Source of the DNA: Actinomyces gaoshouyii
Lineage (GTDB): Bacteria; Actinomycetota; Actinomycetes; Actinomycetales; Actinomycetaceae
Direction of reading: 5' to 3'
Assembly: GCF_002072175.1 (NCBI RefSeq)
Contig: NZ_MVIV01000012.1
Span: forward strand, 1 to 57,823
DNA: 57,823 bases
In this document: positions 17,265 through 25,530 of the stretch, piece by piece
How the letters are laid out: each line of letters opens with the position of its first letter
Numbering within the stretch: position 1 is the first letter of the stretch
The notes under the pieces: model-generated
Database searches by the model: none
Seen by the model: the letters and a program-made list of their open reading frames with translations, nothing else
Told to the model about the DNA's origin: nothing
Position numbers and translations under genes: made by a program

Positions 17265-19945
17265 GACCGGGCCTTCTCCTGCCCGTGAGCCCGCGTGCCC
17301 TGGGCCGGATCCGCGGCAATGGGGCAGGCCTGGCGCGCCAGGACGACGACGGGCGCGTCGCCCATGAGATCGGCCAAGGGGAGCGTGCCCCCGCCGGTCT
17401 CGGCATCGGTGGTCGCCGAGCGCCAGGTCCCCTCGGGCAAGACGATGGAGTGTTCGCGCCAGCCCCCAAGGGTCGCCAGGCGCCTGCCCAGTCGCCGCAC
17501 GACGACGATGACGTCCTCCTCGCCGTCGAGCGTGCGAGCGAAGGCGAAGGCGTGCGAAGTGGTCACGGGGATCGCCCGGTAACCAGAGCGCGATCCGACG
17601 AAGGTCTCGGGGCGGTTCCGGCGCAGGCGCAGCAGCGCGGCGGTCAGCGCGAGCTTCTCCTCGTCCAGTCCGCGCGCGGGGGTGCCGGAGTCCAGGTGGG
17701 AGAGCATTCGCTCGAGGCCGCTCTCGCCGTGGTAGTTCACCGGTCGGCGGTTGTCCGGGTCGACGAGACTGGTGCGGGTGATCTCCGAGCCCTGATAGAC
17801 ATCGGCCACGCCGAGCCAGGTCAGGGCGAGGGCCTTGTTCGCCAGGACGATCGCGCGGGTCTCGCGGGCGGTGAGCGAGGCGAAGGCCTCGATCTGCTCG
17901 GCGACGGCGGGATCGGTGAGCAGATGGGCGGCGTAGCCGGTCAGCGCCTCCTCGCGGGCGGTGTCCGGACTGGTCCACGTGGTCCAGGTCTTCTGCTCAC
18001 GGGAGGCCTTGATGAGGTAGGCCGTCAGCCGCTCGGGGGTCATCGGGTCGGCGCTGCCGGGAGCCCAGGTGCCCCACAGCGCCTGCCACAGGAGGATCTC
18101 GCTGCGCCCGTCCAGGTCCATTGGCCGCGCCTCAGCGGTCAGGAGGCGAAGCCGATGGATGAGGTCGGTCCACTCGTCGGCGTAGGAGGCCAGGACGTCG
18201 AGGCGCGCGCGCACGTCCTCCCCGCGCTTGGTGTCGTGGGTGGTGGAGGTCACCATGGTGGCGGGCCAGGTGGCTTGGACTCGCTCGGCCCAGGCATGAG
18301 CCTCATCGGGGTCCAGGGCGAAGCCGGAGGGGTTCCCGCCGACCTCGGTCAGGCTGGTCAGGTGCATCCAGCGGTAGAAGGCGGTGTCCTCGACGCCCTT
18401 GGCGGTCACCGCCCCGCAGACCTGCTGGAAGCGGACGATGGCCTCGGCCCGCAGGGGGGAGTCGGACATGCCCTCGCTGCCCACGGGCTCGCCGAGCAGG
18501 AGCGCGACGACGAGATCGAGGGTCTCGGCCTGATCCTCCTCCAGGCGCTCACGGGCGCGCTCGGCGGAGGCGCGCAGGACGGCGGCCTGCTCGGGGTCGG
18601 CCGGGTGCCCGGGAACGATGTAGGCGCGGTAGCGGTCCGCGGCCACGAGCAGTTCGACGAGGCAGGCGTGCAGGTCGCGCAAGGTGTGGTCGCGCAGGCG
18701 CACGTCCAGGGAGGTGAGGCGGTCGAGGATGCCCGCGAGCCGATAGACCTCCGCGGCCAGCGAACCGCCGATGACCTCCCGCTTGGCGGTCTCGACGACG
18801 CGCGGGTAGTCGATCGGGCCCTCACCGGCGAGCTCGTGCATGAGCATGCCCAGGCGCGCCGAGCCCGCGGGGTCGACCTGCAGCTGGTCGATGCGCCAGG
18901 CGGCGTCGTAGCCGGTGGTGCCGGCCACGGGCCATGAGGGGGGAAGGGACTCGTCGGGCGCCAGGATCTTCTCCGCGGCGATCCACGCCCGACCGGTGGC
19001 CCCGCTCAGGCGCTCCAAGTACCCGCCCGGGTCGGCCAGGCCGTCGGGGTGGTCCACGCGCAGCGCGTCGATCGTGCCGTTCTCGATGAGCTCGGTGATG
19101 AGCGCGTGGGAGCCCTCGAAGACGGCGGGGTCCTCCACGCGGATGGCGGCGAGCGTGCCGACGTCGAAGAAGCGGCGGTAGTTCGTCTCCTCGTCACCGA
19201 CCTTCCAGTACGCCAGGCGGTAGAACTGCTGCTCGACGAGCACGGCCATGGGCAGGGATTCGGTGCCCTCGGCGACGGGGAAGACATGGTCGAAGTAGCG
19301 CAGGACCCACTGCTCGCCCCTGTCGGGCTCGGTGGGAACGACGATCCGCTCCAGGCGCAGCTTGTCGTCGGCCAGAATGCGGCCGATGCGCGCCCCCAGG
19401 ATCGGCATGAGGATCGGCTCATCGACCGACACATCGAACCAGTGCGCGTAGGGGGATTCGGGGCCGTCGCGCAGCACCGACCACAGGGGCAGGTTGGACC
19501 AGCCGGGGGTGGGGACGGCCATGTGGTTGGGGACAATATCGACGACGACGCCCAAGCCCGCCTCGTGGGCGGCGCCGGCCAGGCGCTCCAGACCCTCCCG
19601 CCCCCCCATGGGCTCGGAGACGCGGGTGTGGTCGACGACGTCGTAGCCGTGGGTGGAGCCGGGGGCCGCCTGGAGGATGGGGGAGAGGTAGAGGTCCGTG
19701 ACCCCGAGGCGGGCCAAGTAGGGCAGGAGGGCCCGGGCCGCGTCGAAGTCGAGGTCGGCGCCCAACTGGAGGCGGTAGGTGCTCACGGGGACACGCCGAC
19801 CCTCGTCTGGCAGGTGCCCGGACCAGGGCGCGTAAGCGGCTGGGGCCGCCTGTGCGGAGGGGGTGTCGGCTGGCGCGTGGCCCTCGCGGGCGCGGCGCGG
19901 CCCGGCGTGCTGCGGGGAGGAGAACGAGGGACGGTGATCGGTCAT
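17261..19945 (-). CDS. treY: Malto-oligosyltrehalose synthase
   Basis: Intramolecular transglucosylase that turns the reducing end of a malto-oligosaccharide into an alpha,alpha-1,1-linked trehalosyl unit. The 894-residue product opens its catalytic domain with PVSTYRLQLGADLDFDAARAL, followed by DLYLSPILQAAPGSTHGYDV, VVDIVPNHMAV, the catalytic DALRVDHPDGLADP, WIAAEKIL and GVEDTAFYRW, all TreY landmarks. About 50 Pro/Ala-rich residues precede the catalytic domain. AGAAGG precedes the ATG. Cytoplasmic. It overlaps treZ by 4 bases and follows glgX after about 75 bases, so glycogen debranching and trehalose formation are probably expressed together. Confidence 0.95.
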   Translation of the reverse strand: MTDHRPSFSSPQHAGPRRAREGHAPADTPSAQAAPAAYAPWSGHLPDEGRRVPVSTYRLQLGADLDFDAARALLPYLARLGVTDLYLSPILQAAPGSTHGYDVVDHTRVSEPMGGREGLERLAGAAHEAGLGVVVDIVPNHMAVPTPGWSNLPLWSVLRDGPESPYAHWFDVSVDEPILMPILGARIGRILADDKLRLERIVVPTEPDRGEQWVLRYFDHVFPVAEGTESLPMAVLVEQQFYRLAYWKVGDEETNYRRFFDVGTLAAIRVEDPAVFEGSHALITELIENGTIDALRVDHPDGLADPGGYLERLSGATGRAWIAAEKILAPDESLPPSWPVAGTTGYDAAWRIDQLQVDPAGSARLGMLMHELAGEGPIDYPRVVETAKREVIGGSLAAEVYRLAGILDRLTSLDVRLRDHTLRDLHACLVELLVAADRYRAYIVPGHPADPEQAAVLRASAERARERLEEDQAETLDLVVALLLGEPVGSEGMSDSPLRAEAIVRFQQVCGAVTAKGVEDTAFYRWMHLTSLTEVGGNPSGFALDPDEAHAWAERVQATWPATMVTSTTHDTKRGEDVRARLDVLASYADEWTDLIHRLRLLTAEARPMDLDGRSEILLWQALWGTWAPGSADPMTPERLTAYLIKASREQKTWTTWTSPDTAREEALTGYAAHLLTDPAVAEQIEAFASLTARETRAIVLANKALALTWLGVADVYQGSEITRTSLVDPDNRRPVNYHGESGLERMLSHLDSGTPARGLDEEKLALTAALLRLRRNRPETFVGSRSGYRAIPVTTSHAFAFARTLDGEEDVIVVVRRLGRRLATLGGWREHSIVLPEGTWRSATTDAETGGGTLPLADLMGDAPVVVLARQACPIAADPAQGTRAHGQEKARS

Positions 19946-20018
19946 GCTCTCGGGCCTTCTGGGCAGGGCTGGGTCGCGCGGTGGTCAGGGCGGTTGCCCG
20001 GACCGTATCAGGAACGCC

Positions 20019-22400
20019 TCAGGGCTTGGCGGGAAGGACTGCCCGGTTGCGGTCGCCCGTATCCTCGGCCGAGACGAGGAAAAGAATCGAGTGCGCCTCG
20101 ACGACGACCTGCTGGCCGGCGCGCAGCGTCCCGATATGGACCTCGTCCGTGGCGGGCGCCGTGTCGAGGGCGATCCGCCAGGCCGGCGCATGGTCGGCAT
20201 CGGGGATGGTGAAGGTGATGTCCTCCCCGGCGGCGTTGATGAGGATGAGGATGGAGTCGTCGACAATGCGCTGGCCACGATCATCGGGCTCGGCGATGGC
20301 GTCGCCGTTGAGGAACACGGCCATGGCCCGGGCGTACCAGGTGGCCCAGTCCTCGTCGGTCATGCGCACGCCGGAGGGGCCGAGCCACTCGATCTCGCCC
20401 ATGTCGGACTCGCCGCCATGGCCCGCGGCCCCGGAGAAGAAGCGGCGGCGTCGCAGTACGGGGTGCTTCTTGCGCAGCCGGATCATGTCGGAGGTGAAGG
20501 CGAGCAGCTCCCTGGACTCGCCGTCGAGGTCCCAGTGGACCCAGGTCAACTCGTTGTCCTGGCAGTAGGCGTTGTTGTTCCCGTTCTGGGTGCGGCCCAT
20601 CTCGTCGCCATGGCAGATCATGGGCACGCCCTGGCTGAAGAGGATGGTGGCCAGGAAGTTGCGGGCCTGCCGGCTGCGCAGCTCCAGCACGGCGGGATCG
20701 TCCGTGGGGCCCTCGGCGCCGCAGTTCCACGAGCGGTTGGCGTTGTCACCATCGGCGCCGCCCTCGCCGTTGGCCTCATTGTGCTTCTCGTTGTAAGACA
20801 CCAGGTCGCGCAGGGTGAAGCCATCGTGCGCGGTGACGAAGTTGACGCTGGCCACCGGCGTGCGCCCGGAGTTCTGGTAGAGGTCCGAGGAACCGGTGAT
20901 CCGGGAGGCGAAGTTGCCCAGAGTGGAGGGCTCGCCCCGCCAGAAGTCCCGGACGGTGTCCCGGTAGCGGCCGTTCCACTCGCTCCACAGGGCGGGGAAG
21001 CCGCCGACGTTGTAGCCGCCATCGCCCACGTCCCAGGGCTCGGCGATGAGCTTGACCTGGGAGAGCACGGGGTCCTGGTGGATGATGTCGAAGAAGGCGC
21101 TGAGCTTGTCGACCTCGTGGAACTGGCGGGCCAGGGTGGAGGCCAGGTCGAAGCGGAAGCCGTCGACGTGCATCTCGGTGACCCAGTAGCGCAGGGAGTC
21201 CATGATCATCTGCAGGACCGCCGGGGAGCGCATGAGCAGGGAGTTGCCCGTGCCCGTGGTGTCGAAGTAGTGCTCCTGGTCGCCGTCCACGAGCCGGTAG
21301 TAGGCGGCGTTGTCGATGCCCTTGAAGGACAGGGTGGGACCCATGTGGTTGCCCTCGGCCGTATGGTTGTACACGACGTCGAGGATCACCTCGATATCGG
21401 CCTCGTGGAAGGCCTTGACCATGGATTTGAACTCCTGGACCTGCTGGCCGGCCTCGCCGTAGGCTGCGTAGGCGTTGTGCGGGGCGAAGAAGCCGATGGT
21501 GTTGTAGCCCCAGTAGTTCGACAGGCCCTTCTCCTGCAGATGCGTGTCGTTGACGAACTGGTGGACGGGCATGAGCTCGATCGCCGTGACGCCCAGCGCC
21601 TTGAGATGGTCGATGACCGGGCGCTGCGCGAGGCCGGCGTAGGTGCCGCGCAGCTCGGCGGGGATCTCCGGATGCAGTTTGGTCATGCCCTTGACGTGGG
21701 CCTCGTAGATGATCGTCTCGTGGTAGGGGTGGGCCGGCGGACGGTCGTGGCCCCAGTCGAAGAAGGGGGAGATGACGATCGAGCGCATCGTGGCGCCGGC
21801 GGAATCGGACTCATTGCGGGTGCCCGGGTCGTCGAAGCTGTAGGAGTACAGGCTGGGGGATGGGGAGACCTGGCCGGAGATCGCCTTGGCATAGGGGTCG
21901 AGGAGCAGCTTGGAGGGGTCGCAGCGATGGCCCGCCCCGGGGTCGTAGGGGCCGTGGACTCGGTAGCCGTAGACCTGGCCGGGGTGGACCGAGGGGAGGT
22001 AGCCGTGCCAGACGCCCGCGTCCACCTCTGTCAGCGGCACGCGGGTCTCGGTCCCGTCATCGTCGAAGAGGCAGAGGTCGACGCCGGAGGCGACCGAGGA
22101 GAACAGCGCGAAGTTGGTTCCCGAGCCGTCGAAGGTGGCGCCCAGGGGGGCGGGCCTTCCCGGCCAGACGACCGGCGTGTCGGCGGGCTCCTCAAGGGGA
22201 GCGGCGGGCTCCTCAAGGGGAGCGGCGGGCTCCTCAAGGGGAGCGGCGGACTCCGCGGGCTCGGCGGGGGAGGTGGGGGGAGCCGTGGGGATCTCGGGAG
22301 CGGGGGTCGTCGCGGGCTCAGGGGTCTCGGGGGATGACGACTCGGCCGCCGTCGGCAGTGGTGCGCGAGTCGGTAGGGGGTTGCCCGTGCTGGTGTCCAT
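20019..22400 (-). CDS. glgX: Glycogen debranching enzyme (isoamylase type)
   Basis: Hydrolyses alpha-1,6 branches of glycogen to linear chains usable by TreY. The 793-residue protein has the isoamylase N-domain (APLGATFDGSGTNFALFSS), IIYEAHVKGMTKLHP, VILDVVYNHTAEGN, the nucleophile motif VDGFRFDLAS, the acid in LIAEPWDVGDGGYNVGGFP, NFVTAHDGFTLRDLVSYN and MICHGDEMGRTQNGNNNAYCQDN-type loop, all standard for GlgX. Unusual is an N-terminal extension of about 75 residues rich in Pro, Ala, Glu and Thr, containing a heptad PLEEPAA repeated three times (residues 54-74). The start at 22400 avoids overlap with the two tRNA genes on the other strand; no clear Shine-Dalgarno site supports it, so the exact start is uncertain. 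Confidence 0.94.
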   Translation of the reverse strand: MDTSTGNPLPTRAPLPTAAESSSPETPEPATTPAPEIPTAPPTSPAEPAESAAPLEEPAAPLEEPAAPLEEPADTPVVWPGRPAPLGATFDGSGTNFALFSSVASGVDLCLFDDDGTETRVPLTEVDAGVWHGYLPSVHPGQVYGYRVHGPYDPGAGHRCDPSKLLLDPYAKAISGQVSPSPSLYSYSFDDPGTRNESDSAGATMRSIVISPFFDWGHDRPPAHPYHETIIYEAHVKGMTKLHPEIPAELRGTYAGLAQRPVIDHLKALGVTAIELMPVHQFVNDTHLQEKGLSNYWGYNTIGFFAPHNAYAAYGEAGQQVQEFKSMVKAFHEADIEVILDVVYNHTAEGNHMGPTLSFKGIDNAAYYRLVDGDQEHYFDTTGTGNSLLMRSPAVLQMIMDSLRYWVTEMHVDGFRFDLASTLARQFHEVDKLSAFFDIIHQDPVLSQVKLIAEPWDVGDGGYNVGGFPALWSEWNGRYRDTVRDFWRGEPSTLGNFASRITGSSDLYQNSGRTPVASVNFVTAHDGFTLRDLVSYNEKHNEANGEGGADGDNANRSWNCGAEGPTDDPAVLELRSRQARNFLATILFSQGVPMICHGDEMGRTQNGNNNAYCQDNELTWVHWDLDGESRELLAFTSDMIRLRKKHPVLRRRRFFSGAAGHGGESDMGEIEWLGPSGVRMTDEDWATWYARAMAVFLNGDAIAEPDDRGQRIVDDSILILINAAGEDITFTIPDADHAPAWRIALDTAPATDEVHIGTLRAGQQVVVEAHSILFLVSAEDTGDRNRAVLPAKP
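22181..22242. repeat. Three tandem 21-base repeats inside glgX
   Basis: A 21-base unit containing GGCTCCTCAAGGGG occurs three times head to tail without mismatch (the first copy lacks one base). It encodes the PLEEPAA heptads of the GlgX N-terminal extension. Copy-number change would keep the reading frame. Confidence 0.85.
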
Positions 22401-22505
22401 GGCTGATACCTTGCCACGACGGGGCGCCCGGGAGCGGGACCTTGTGGCTTGACCGCGCGCATGACACGGCGTGACGGAGGTCATGGGCCGGCGGGCGGGG
22501 CGGAT

Positions 22506-22535
22506 TTGGCAAGGCCGCGCACCCCCTGCTACGTT
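22506..22535 (+). promoter_or_regulatory. Promoter of the tRNA-Gly/tRNA-Val unit
   Basis: TTGGCA at 22506-22511 and TACGTT at 22530-22535 are separated by 18 bases, a good sigma-70-type promoter; transcription would start about 25 bases before the first tRNA. Confidence 0.6.
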
Positions 22536-22565
22536 TCTGCCGCGCCGCGATACGGTGCGAGCAAT

Positions 22566-22638
22566 GCGGATGTGGCTCAGTTGGTAGAGCATCACCTTGC
22601 CAAGGTGAGGGTCGCGGGTTCGAGTCCCGTCATCCGCT
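22566..22638 (+). tRNA. tRNA-Gly (anticodon GCC)
   Basis: A 73-base cloverleaf. The acceptor arms GCGGATG and CATCCGC pair fully; the D-arm contains GGCTCAGTTGGTAGAGC; the anticodon stem TCACC/GGTGA encloses the loop TTGCCAA with anticodon GCC; the T-arm reads TCGCGGGTTCGAGTCCCGT. No CCA is encoded. It is followed after one base by tRNA-Val. Confidence 0.97.
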
Positions 22639-22639
22639 C

Positions 22640-22711
22640 GGGCGATTGGCGCAGCGGTAGCGCGCTTCCCTGACACGGAAGAGGTCACTGGTTCGAACCC
22701 AGTATCGCCCA
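22640..22711 (+). tRNA. tRNA-Val (anticodon GAC)
   Basis: A 72-base cloverleaf. Acceptor arms GGGCGAT and ATCGCCC pair fully; the anticodon stem CTTCC/GGAAG encloses CTGACAC with anticodon GAC; the T-arm reads ACTGGTTCGAACCCAGT. Only one base separates it from the upstream tRNA-Gly, so both must be cut from one transcript. Confidence 0.96.
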
Positions 22712-22723
22712 CTGTCCCATCGA

Positions 22724-22752
22724 GGTCCGGGCCGCTGTCGGCGCCCCGGACC
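22724..22752 (+). terminator. Terminator of the tRNA unit
   Basis: GGTCCGGG and CCCGGACC form a perfect 8-base-pair stem around a 13-base loop, followed by TTCT, 13 bases after tRNA-Val. Confidence 0.65.
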
Positions 22753-22982
22753 TTCTGCGTCGGTCTGACCAGTGTCTTCGGTGGCGGTGGCGCCGGAATC
22801 GGCGCTCGCCACCGCTCGGCGACCCGCGCGTTGTCTCCCTCCTCTCCCTCACGTGCTCATGCGGCTAGGGTGCGGCTAGGCTGGCCCCAGTGGCGACGCG
22901 GCGTCCGCCCCGCCGGCCCTGAACCGCGGGGGCGGAGCCCGCTCCAACGGCCCCGCCCACACGATCCCCAGGAGGACCACGG

Positions 22983-24221
22983 ATGACCGCACGGCACGAG
23001 CGGATCCTGCCCGTCGTCATCGGCGGCGACATCGGCGTCTATGCCATCGCCCGCCAACTGCACGAGGCCACCGGCCAGCGGGTCACCGTCCTGGCCAACG
23101 CGCCCATCGACGCCATCAGCCGCTCCACCTACATCGACATCGAGCCCCTGCCTGCCCACGCCGCCCGGGACGAGATCCGCGACGCCCTGAACGGCCTGGC
23201 CGCCGGGCGCGAGCCCCGCAGCGCCGTCGTCATGGCCAACACCGACGCCATGGCGACCATCCTCGCCTCCCTGCGGAGCGACCTCGAGCCGGTCTACGCC
23301 GTGCCCTTCCCGGACGTGGACGTCATCGACCGCGTCTCCGACAAGGGCGCTTTCGGCCGTATCTGCGACGGGGCCGGCGTGCGCAGCCCCCGGCAGGTCG
23401 TCGTCGACTTCTCGGGCGCCGACGACCCCGATTGGGCCGCCCCCGCCATCGACATCCCCTTCCCGCTCGTGGCCAAGGCGGCCGTGGGCGCCGCTTACGA
23501 CGCCGTCGAGTTCCCCGGCAAGCGCAAGATCTGGTTCGTGGACAGCGCCGCCGAGCTCGACTCCCTGTGGGTCGGCCTGCGCGAGGCCGGATTCCGCTCC
23601 ACCTTCGTCGTCCAGGAGCTCATCGCGGGGGACAACACCGCCATGCGCTCCATCACGGCCTACGTCGGCTCCGACGGCGCCGTGAGGCTCATCGGCTCGG
23701 CCCGCGTCCTCCTGGAGGACCACGCCCCCACGATGATCGGCAACCCCGTCGCCATGATCACCGAGGCCTTCCCCGAGCTGTGGGCCGGCGCGGAGCGCAT
23801 CCTCACCGCGGCCGGGTACCGCGGCTTCGCCAACTTCGATGTCAAGATCGACCCCGCCACCGGCGAGCCCGTCTTCTTCGAGATCAACCCGCGCATCGGC
23901 CGCAACTCCTTCTACATGACGGCCGCCGGCGCCAATCCCATGGTCCCCATGCTCGCCGACCTCATCGATGGCGAGCCCCTGCCCCGCAAGGAGGTCACCA
24001 CGGAGATCCTCTACTCCCTGGTGCCCACGCGGCTCCTGCTGCGCTACATCCGCGACGACGCCCTGGCCGCCCGCATCCGCTCGCTCGCCCCAGGCACCGA
24101 CCCCCTGCGCGACCCCGCGGACCGCTCCCTGGTGCGCGCTGCGCTCGTCGAGGCCCAGCGCCTCAACCACTACCGCAAGTTCAAGCGCTACTACCCCAAG
24201 CCCACCGACCTGTCCTACTGA
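22983..24221 (+). CDS. ATP-grasp carboxylate-amine ligase, probably for the peptidoglycan cross-bridge
   Basis: A 412-residue ATP-grasp enzyme, a family that joins a carboxylate to an amine via an acyl phosphate. After an N-terminal Rossmann-like part (PVVIGGDIGVYAIARQL), the ATP-grasp region shows IPFPLVAKAAVGAAYDAVEF (nucleotide-binding lysine), FVVQELIAGDNTAMRSITAY, and the metal-binding end GFANFDVKIDP then PVFFEINPRIGRNSFYM. It resembles the D-aspartate ligases that activate the bridge amino acid in Gram-positive walls. The neighbour 88 bases downstream is a FemAB-type transferase, which supports a cell-wall role. AGGAGG precedes the ATG. The amino acid added (D-Asp or D-Glu, for example) cannot be read from the sequence. 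Confidence 0.85.
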   Translation: MTARHERILPVVIGGDIGVYAIARQLHEATGQRVTVLANAPIDAISRSTYIDIEPLPAHAARDEIRDALNGLAAGREPRSAVVMANTDAMATILASLRSDLEPVYAVPFPDVDVIDRVSDKGAFGRICDGAGVRSPRQVVVDFSGADDPDWAAPAIDIPFPLVAKAAVGAAYDAVEFPGKRKIWFVDSAAELDSLWVGLREAGFRSTFVVQELIAGDNTAMRSITAYVGSDGAVRLIGSARVLLEDHAPTMIGNPVAMITEAFPELWAGAERILTAAGYRGFANFDVKIDPATGEPVFFEINPRIGRNSFYMTAAGANPMVPMLADLIDGEPLPRKEVTTEILYSLVPTRLLLRYIRDDALAARIRSLAPGTDPLRDPADRSLVRAALVEAQRLNHYRKFKRYYPKPTDLSY

Positions 24222-24309
24222 CGCGCGCTGCCCGGCATCCCGCCCAGCGGTCGCCGAGCGCCGCGGACCCCACCCGGATCCCTGATAACCCCGCGCGAGG
24301 AGCATGATG

Positions 24310-25374
24310 ATGACCAGTAACGATCACTTCGCCACCGGGCGCCCTGAGACCCTCAGGAGGGTCGATGGGCGCGAGATGCGCCTGGCCATCGGCAACACGC
24401 CGGTGGGAATCGAGCAGACCGATGCCTGGGAGCGCTATGAGGCCTCCCAGGGCCACGACCTGTGGGGCCGCTACCTCTATGTCGGTGAGGACTCCAAGCC
24501 GGTGGCCGCCATCGCCATCTACACCGACACCATCGGCGGCCGCCCCTTCCTGTGGGCCAAGCACGGCCCCACCTGGCTCAAGGAGCAGTCCCCCGAGCGC
24601 GAGGCCCATCTGCGCGAGCTGCTGCGCGCCGAGATCCGCCGCCGCGACCGCGCGATCCCCTTCCTGCGCATGCACGCCCGCTACAACGCCCCGGACCTCC
24701 GTGAGCTGCTCAACACCATCACCTACGACCGCACCTTCGTCATCGACCTCACGCCGCGCACGCCCGACGCCATCGCCGCCGCTATGCCCAAGGACGGGCG
24801 CCGCGCCGTCAGGCGCGCTCAGCGCGTGGCCGAGGAGGCCGGCTGCACCATCAGCGACGAGACGGGCCTGGATCGCGGCGAGTTCGCCGCCGTCTACGAG
24901 GTCCTCGCCGAGACCGCCCGCCGTGACGGCTTCCGCCCCCACCCCGCCGATGTCTACTGGTCCATGCTCACCTCGCTCGGCCCCGAGCACGCCCGCCTCT
25001 TCGTGCTGCGCCGCGACGGCGTCCCGCACTGCTGGGACCTCATCACCACCTCCGGCAAGGACGCGACCGCCTACTACGGGGCTTCCTCCACCGAGTCCCG
25101 CGGCTTCCGCGGCGCCGAGGCCCTCGACTGGTGGGCCGCGCGGACCCTGGCCGAGGAGGGCTACCGCGGCCTGGACCTCATGGGCGCCGACTCGCCCCGC
25201 GTGCCCGAGCTCTACCAGGTCGGCATGTACAAGAAGCGCTACGCCAAGCACCCCACCGAGGTGGACGGCGCCTGGGACGTGCCCGTCAACCAGGCTATGC
25301 ACGCCGCGCTGCGCGCCGCCAAGACCGGCAAGGGGGCCTACAGGGTCCTGCGCGATCGCCTCGGGCGGCATTGA
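24310..25374 (+). CDS. FemAB/FemX-type peptidoglycan bridge aminoacyltransferase
   Basis: A 354-residue member of the FemABX family (two GNAT-like domains), which transfers aminoacyl groups to the stem-peptide lysine or ornithine of lipid II. Visible features are RRAVRRAQRVAEEAG, FAAVYEVLAETARRDGFRPHP, CWDLITTSGKDATAYYGASS, and the C-terminal LYQVGMYKKRYAKHP then GAWDVPVN, characteristic of the family. Three ATG codons lie in a row at 24304, 24307 and 24310; the third has the best distance (7 bases) to the AGGAG, so I use it. It forms a likely two-gene unit with the ATP-grasp ligase. A broken paralogue lies at 12519-12963. Confidence 0.9.
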   Translation: MTSNDHFATGRPETLRRVDGREMRLAIGNTPVGIEQTDAWERYEASQGHDLWGRYLYVGEDSKPVAAIAIYTDTIGGRPFLWAKHGPTWLKEQSPEREAHLRELLRAEIRRRDRAIPFLRMHARYNAPDLRELLNTITYDRTFVIDLTPRTPDAIAAAMPKDGRRAVRRAQRVAEEAGCTISDETGLDRGEFAAVYEVLAETARRDGFRPHPADVYWSMLTSLGPEHARLFVLRRDGVPHCWDLITTSGKDATAYYGASSTESRGFRGAEALDWWAARTLAEEGYRGLDLMGADSPRVPELYQVGMYKKRYAKHPTEVDGAWDVPVNQAMHAALRAAKTGKGAYRVLRDRLGRH

Positions 25375-25416
25375 GGGGCGCCGAGAGGTGCTGAGGGCGG
25401 GGCCAACCGGGCCGCA

Positions 25417-25441
25417 CTGAGCAGCGCTGAACGGTGCTCAG
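25417..25441 (+). terminator. Possible terminator after the FemAB gene
   Basis: CTGAGCA and TGCTCAG pair around an 11-base loop. The right arm is part of a short direct repeat (GGTGCTCAGC twice, about 25433-25452), so other foldings are possible. Confidence 0.3.
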
Positions 25442-25470
25442 CGGTGCTCAGCGGCACTGGTTACTCTGAG

Positions 25471-25476
25471 TAGACT
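25471..25476 (+). promoter_or_regulatory. -10 element for the thrS operon
   Basis: TAGACT fits the actinobacterial TANNNT -10 consensus, 54 bases before the thrS start; the same hexamer precedes yajC. No T-box or other riboswitch structure was seen in this leader. Confidence 0.4.
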
Positions 25477-25530
25477 GCACCGCGTGCGCCGATGGCGCGC
25501 CCCGCTCTCACCCGACCCTAGGAGACCGCA

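Noticed and set aside
25375-25530. T-box or attenuator before thrS
   Set aside because: No T-box consensus (AGGGUGGNACCGCG-like) or antiterminator structure; only a short hairpin and direct repeat are seen.
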